Assembly (NCBI GenBank): GCA_024123955.1
Contig: CP099652.1
Coordinates: forward strand, 6,262,001 to 6,326,000
Direction of reading: 5' to 3'
Source: Oxalobacteraceae bacterium OTU3CINTB1
GTDB lineage: Bacteria; Pseudomonadota; Gammaproteobacteria; Burkholderiales; Burkholderiaceae_D
Length of the DNA: 64,000 bases
The notes beneath the pieces were generated by a model. That model saw nothing but the letters and a program-made list of their open reading frames with translations, was not told the origin of the DNA and ran no database searches. Numbering within the stretch: position 1 is the first letter of the stretch; every line of letters starts with the position of its first letter. Of this stretch, positions 61,491-64,000 are shown one piece after another. The position numbers and the translations under genes were made by a program.

Positions 61491-62701
61491 CGTGCCGGCT
61501 CCTTCGGTGTGGTGGCGGCGGCCGGCGCCTGGCCCTGGCCAGCCGGTGCGGCGGGCCGGGTCGCGGCAGGTGCGGGTGCGGGCGCGGCCGTCGCCGGCGT
61601 GGCGGCCGTCGGTTTGGTTGCCGCGCCGGTGGCGGTCGGCGTCGCGGCGCCGTCGGCCGGCGCGGCCTTCGGCGCGAGCGGCGGCGGCATCACCGGCATC
61701 AGTCCCGGCGCGGCGTTGGCGGCCGGCGCCGCCGTTCCAGTCGCACCGCCGGCGGCCGGCGCGGCCTGGCCGTCGGCGCCCTCCTTCGCAGGGTCCTTGA
61801 TCGGCGCCATCTTGTTGTTGCCCTTCTTCGGCGTGCGCGCCTCTTCCTCCGGCGGACGCGGAGGCAGCTCCGGCGTCGACATCAGGATCAGCAACTGGGT
61901 ATTGTTGGCGACGCCGGCCAGCGGCTGGCAGATCACGCCGCCGAAGGAACCGCCGGCGCTGTTTTCCACCTGCGTCACGCGCGCCACGGCCAGGCCGGCA
62001 GGATAGATGCCGTCCAGGCCCGAGGTGACGACGATGTCGCCCACCTGGATATCGGCATTGGGGGCGGTGAAGCGCAGCTCCAGCGCGCCGACCTTGCCGC
62101 GTCCATACGCGACGCTGCGCAAGCCGTTGCGCAGCAGCTGCACCGGGATGGCCTGCTCCTTGTCGGTCAGCAGCGTGACCTCGGAGGTGAACGGGAACAC
62201 CCGCGTCACCTGCCCGACCACGCCCTGGTTGTCGATCACCGGCATGCCGAGCATGACATCGCTCTTGATGCCGCGGTCGAGGATGATCTTGCGGCTGTTG
62301 GCGTCGCGCGCGTCGTACAGCACCTCGGCCAGCATCGACTTGACGGGCAACTGTTCGCGCGCGCCCATCAGCTTGCGCAGCTGGTTGTTCTCGACGGTGC
62401 GCAGCTGCGCCTGCTGCAGCGCCTGGGCGTCGGCGATCTGCTGGCGTTTGAGCTCATTGACCTGCTTTTTCATCGACGACAAGGTGGAGAAGTAGTCGCC
62501 GACGCCGTAAATGGCGTCGCGCGGCAGCAGCGCGACCATCTGCAGCGGATACAGCACGGTACCCGCGACCTGGCGCACGGTCGACAGGGTGCGCATGCGC
62601 GCGTCGACCAACAGCAGTGCAATCGATATGCACGCGAACACCGTCATCTTGACCCGGGCCGAAGCGCCTTGCTTGAAAAGTGGCGGAGGACTGTATTCCA
62701 T
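61487..62701 (-). CDS. mreC: rod shape-determining protein MreC
   Basis: 404 residues from the ATG at 62701 (MEYSPPPLFKQGASARVKM); a TTG 9 bases earlier is less likely. One membrane helix (about 20-37), a coiled coil (about 70-115, MKKQVNELKRQQIADAQALQQ region), a beta-barrel domain to about 280 (LDRGIKSDVMLGMPVIDNQG), and an unusual Ala/Pro/Thr tail of about 110 residues. It activates PBP2 from the periplasmic side. Confidence 0.94.
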   Translation of the reverse strand: MEYSPPPLFKQGASARVKMTVFACISIALLLVDARMRTLSTVRQVAGTVLYPLQMVALLPRDAIYGVGDYFSTLSSMKKQVNELKRQQIADAQALQQAQLRTVENNQLRKLMGAREQLPVKSMLAEVLYDARDANSRKIILDRGIKSDVMLGMPVIDNQGVVGQVTRVFPFTSEVTLLTDKEQAIPVQLLRNGLRSVAYGRGKVGALELRFTAPNADIQVGDIVVTSGLDGIYPAGLAVARVTQVENSAGGSFGGVICQPLAGVANNTQLLILMSTPELPPRPPEEEARTPKKGNNKMAPIKDPAKEGADGQAAPAAGGATGTAAPAANAAPGLMPVMPPPLAPKAAPADGAATPTATGAATKPTAATPATAAPAPAPAATRPAAPAGQGQAPAAATTPKEPAR

Positions 62702-62759
62702 GACTTCCAATAATCCGGCGCTCCCGCGCCCACGAGACTGTCAACTCACCCAAAGCACC

Positions 62760-62781
62760 GGGGCCGCTGTTTCGCGGCCCC
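62760..62781 (-). terminator. hairpin between mreB and mreC
   Basis: GGGGCCGC / GCGGCCCC, 8-bp all-GC stem with a 6-base loop, 8 bases past the mreB stop. No T-run follows on the minus strand (GGTGCTTTGGG), so it looks like a 3'-end stabiliser or partial terminator that would leave mreB mRNA more abundant than the downstream genes. Confidence 0.55.
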
Positions 62782-62789
62782 GTCTTGGA

Positions 62790-64000
<1,211 letters not shown>

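Overview
The window reads as a GC-rich chromosomal segment of a Betaproteobacterium of the order Burkholderiales, most likely the family Oxalobacteraceae (Massilia/Duganella/Janthinobacterium-like). This is an inference from gene content and order: topB-smg-dprA-LysM facing def-fmt, rsmB-DUF4390-ntrY/ntrX-like, argS-SPOR-dsbA, birA-coaX, mreBCD-mrdA-rodA-rlpA, and small Betaproteobacterial families such as DUF3567. It is almost wholly core chromosome. I saw no rRNA, tRNA, CRISPR array, prophage or intact insertion sequence, and no gene-free stretch longer than about 275 bases.

Layout. 1-7.5 kb: a cut-off YbhB-like gene, dtd and tyrS; a divergent M23 endopeptidase and anmK (wall remodelling and recycling); erpA, argC and the rplM-rpsI ribosomal operon. 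7.7-13.4 kb: OsmC-like protein; tetR divergent from an aldo/keto reductase and a metallophosphoesterase; a doubly frameshifted polyprenyl synthase; coq7 and an unknown small gene. 13.4-20.1 kb: two consecutive ABC exporters, the second with a permease fused to an M1 aminopeptidase domain. 20.2-23 kb: chemoreceptor, DHCW cupin, and a solitary HipB-like repressor with twin operators. 23-31.3 kb: topB, smg, dprA, LysM protein, def, fmt, nitroreductase. 31.4-41.5 kb: two exported unknowns, full-length metH, merR with a divergent alpha/beta hydrolase, EAL/HDOD protein, glutamine amidotransferase, DUF3567 and a degenerate G3E-like protein. 41.5-46.6 kb: NtrX-like regulator, NtrY-like kinase, DUF4390 and rsmB. 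46.9-53.2 kb: argS, SPOR, dsbA, SDR, birA, coaX, SPOR. 53.2-63.8 kb, all on the minus strand: the elongasome operon mreB-mreC-mreD-mrdA-rodA-(PBP2 stub)-rodA-mrdA-rlpA.

The most unusual part is that elongasome operon. The mrdA/rodA (PBP2/RodA) pair is present twice, and between the two rodA genes lies a 68-codon gene that keeps only the cytoplasmic tail, the membrane helix and a short periplasmic stump of a PBP2. Reading frames on both sides are intact and the genes are tightly packed, so the stub may be a small membrane protein rather than debris.

Two families of palindromic intergenic repeats recur. One is built on GTAGGGCGGATTA...TAATCCGCCCTAC, the other on GGGGTCAAGTCTG...CAGACTTGACCCC. 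They sit mainly between convergent genes, where they probably fold as bidirectional terminators or REP-type elements. Several intergenic regions carry readable regulatory palindromes: the HipB-like gene, tetR and merR.
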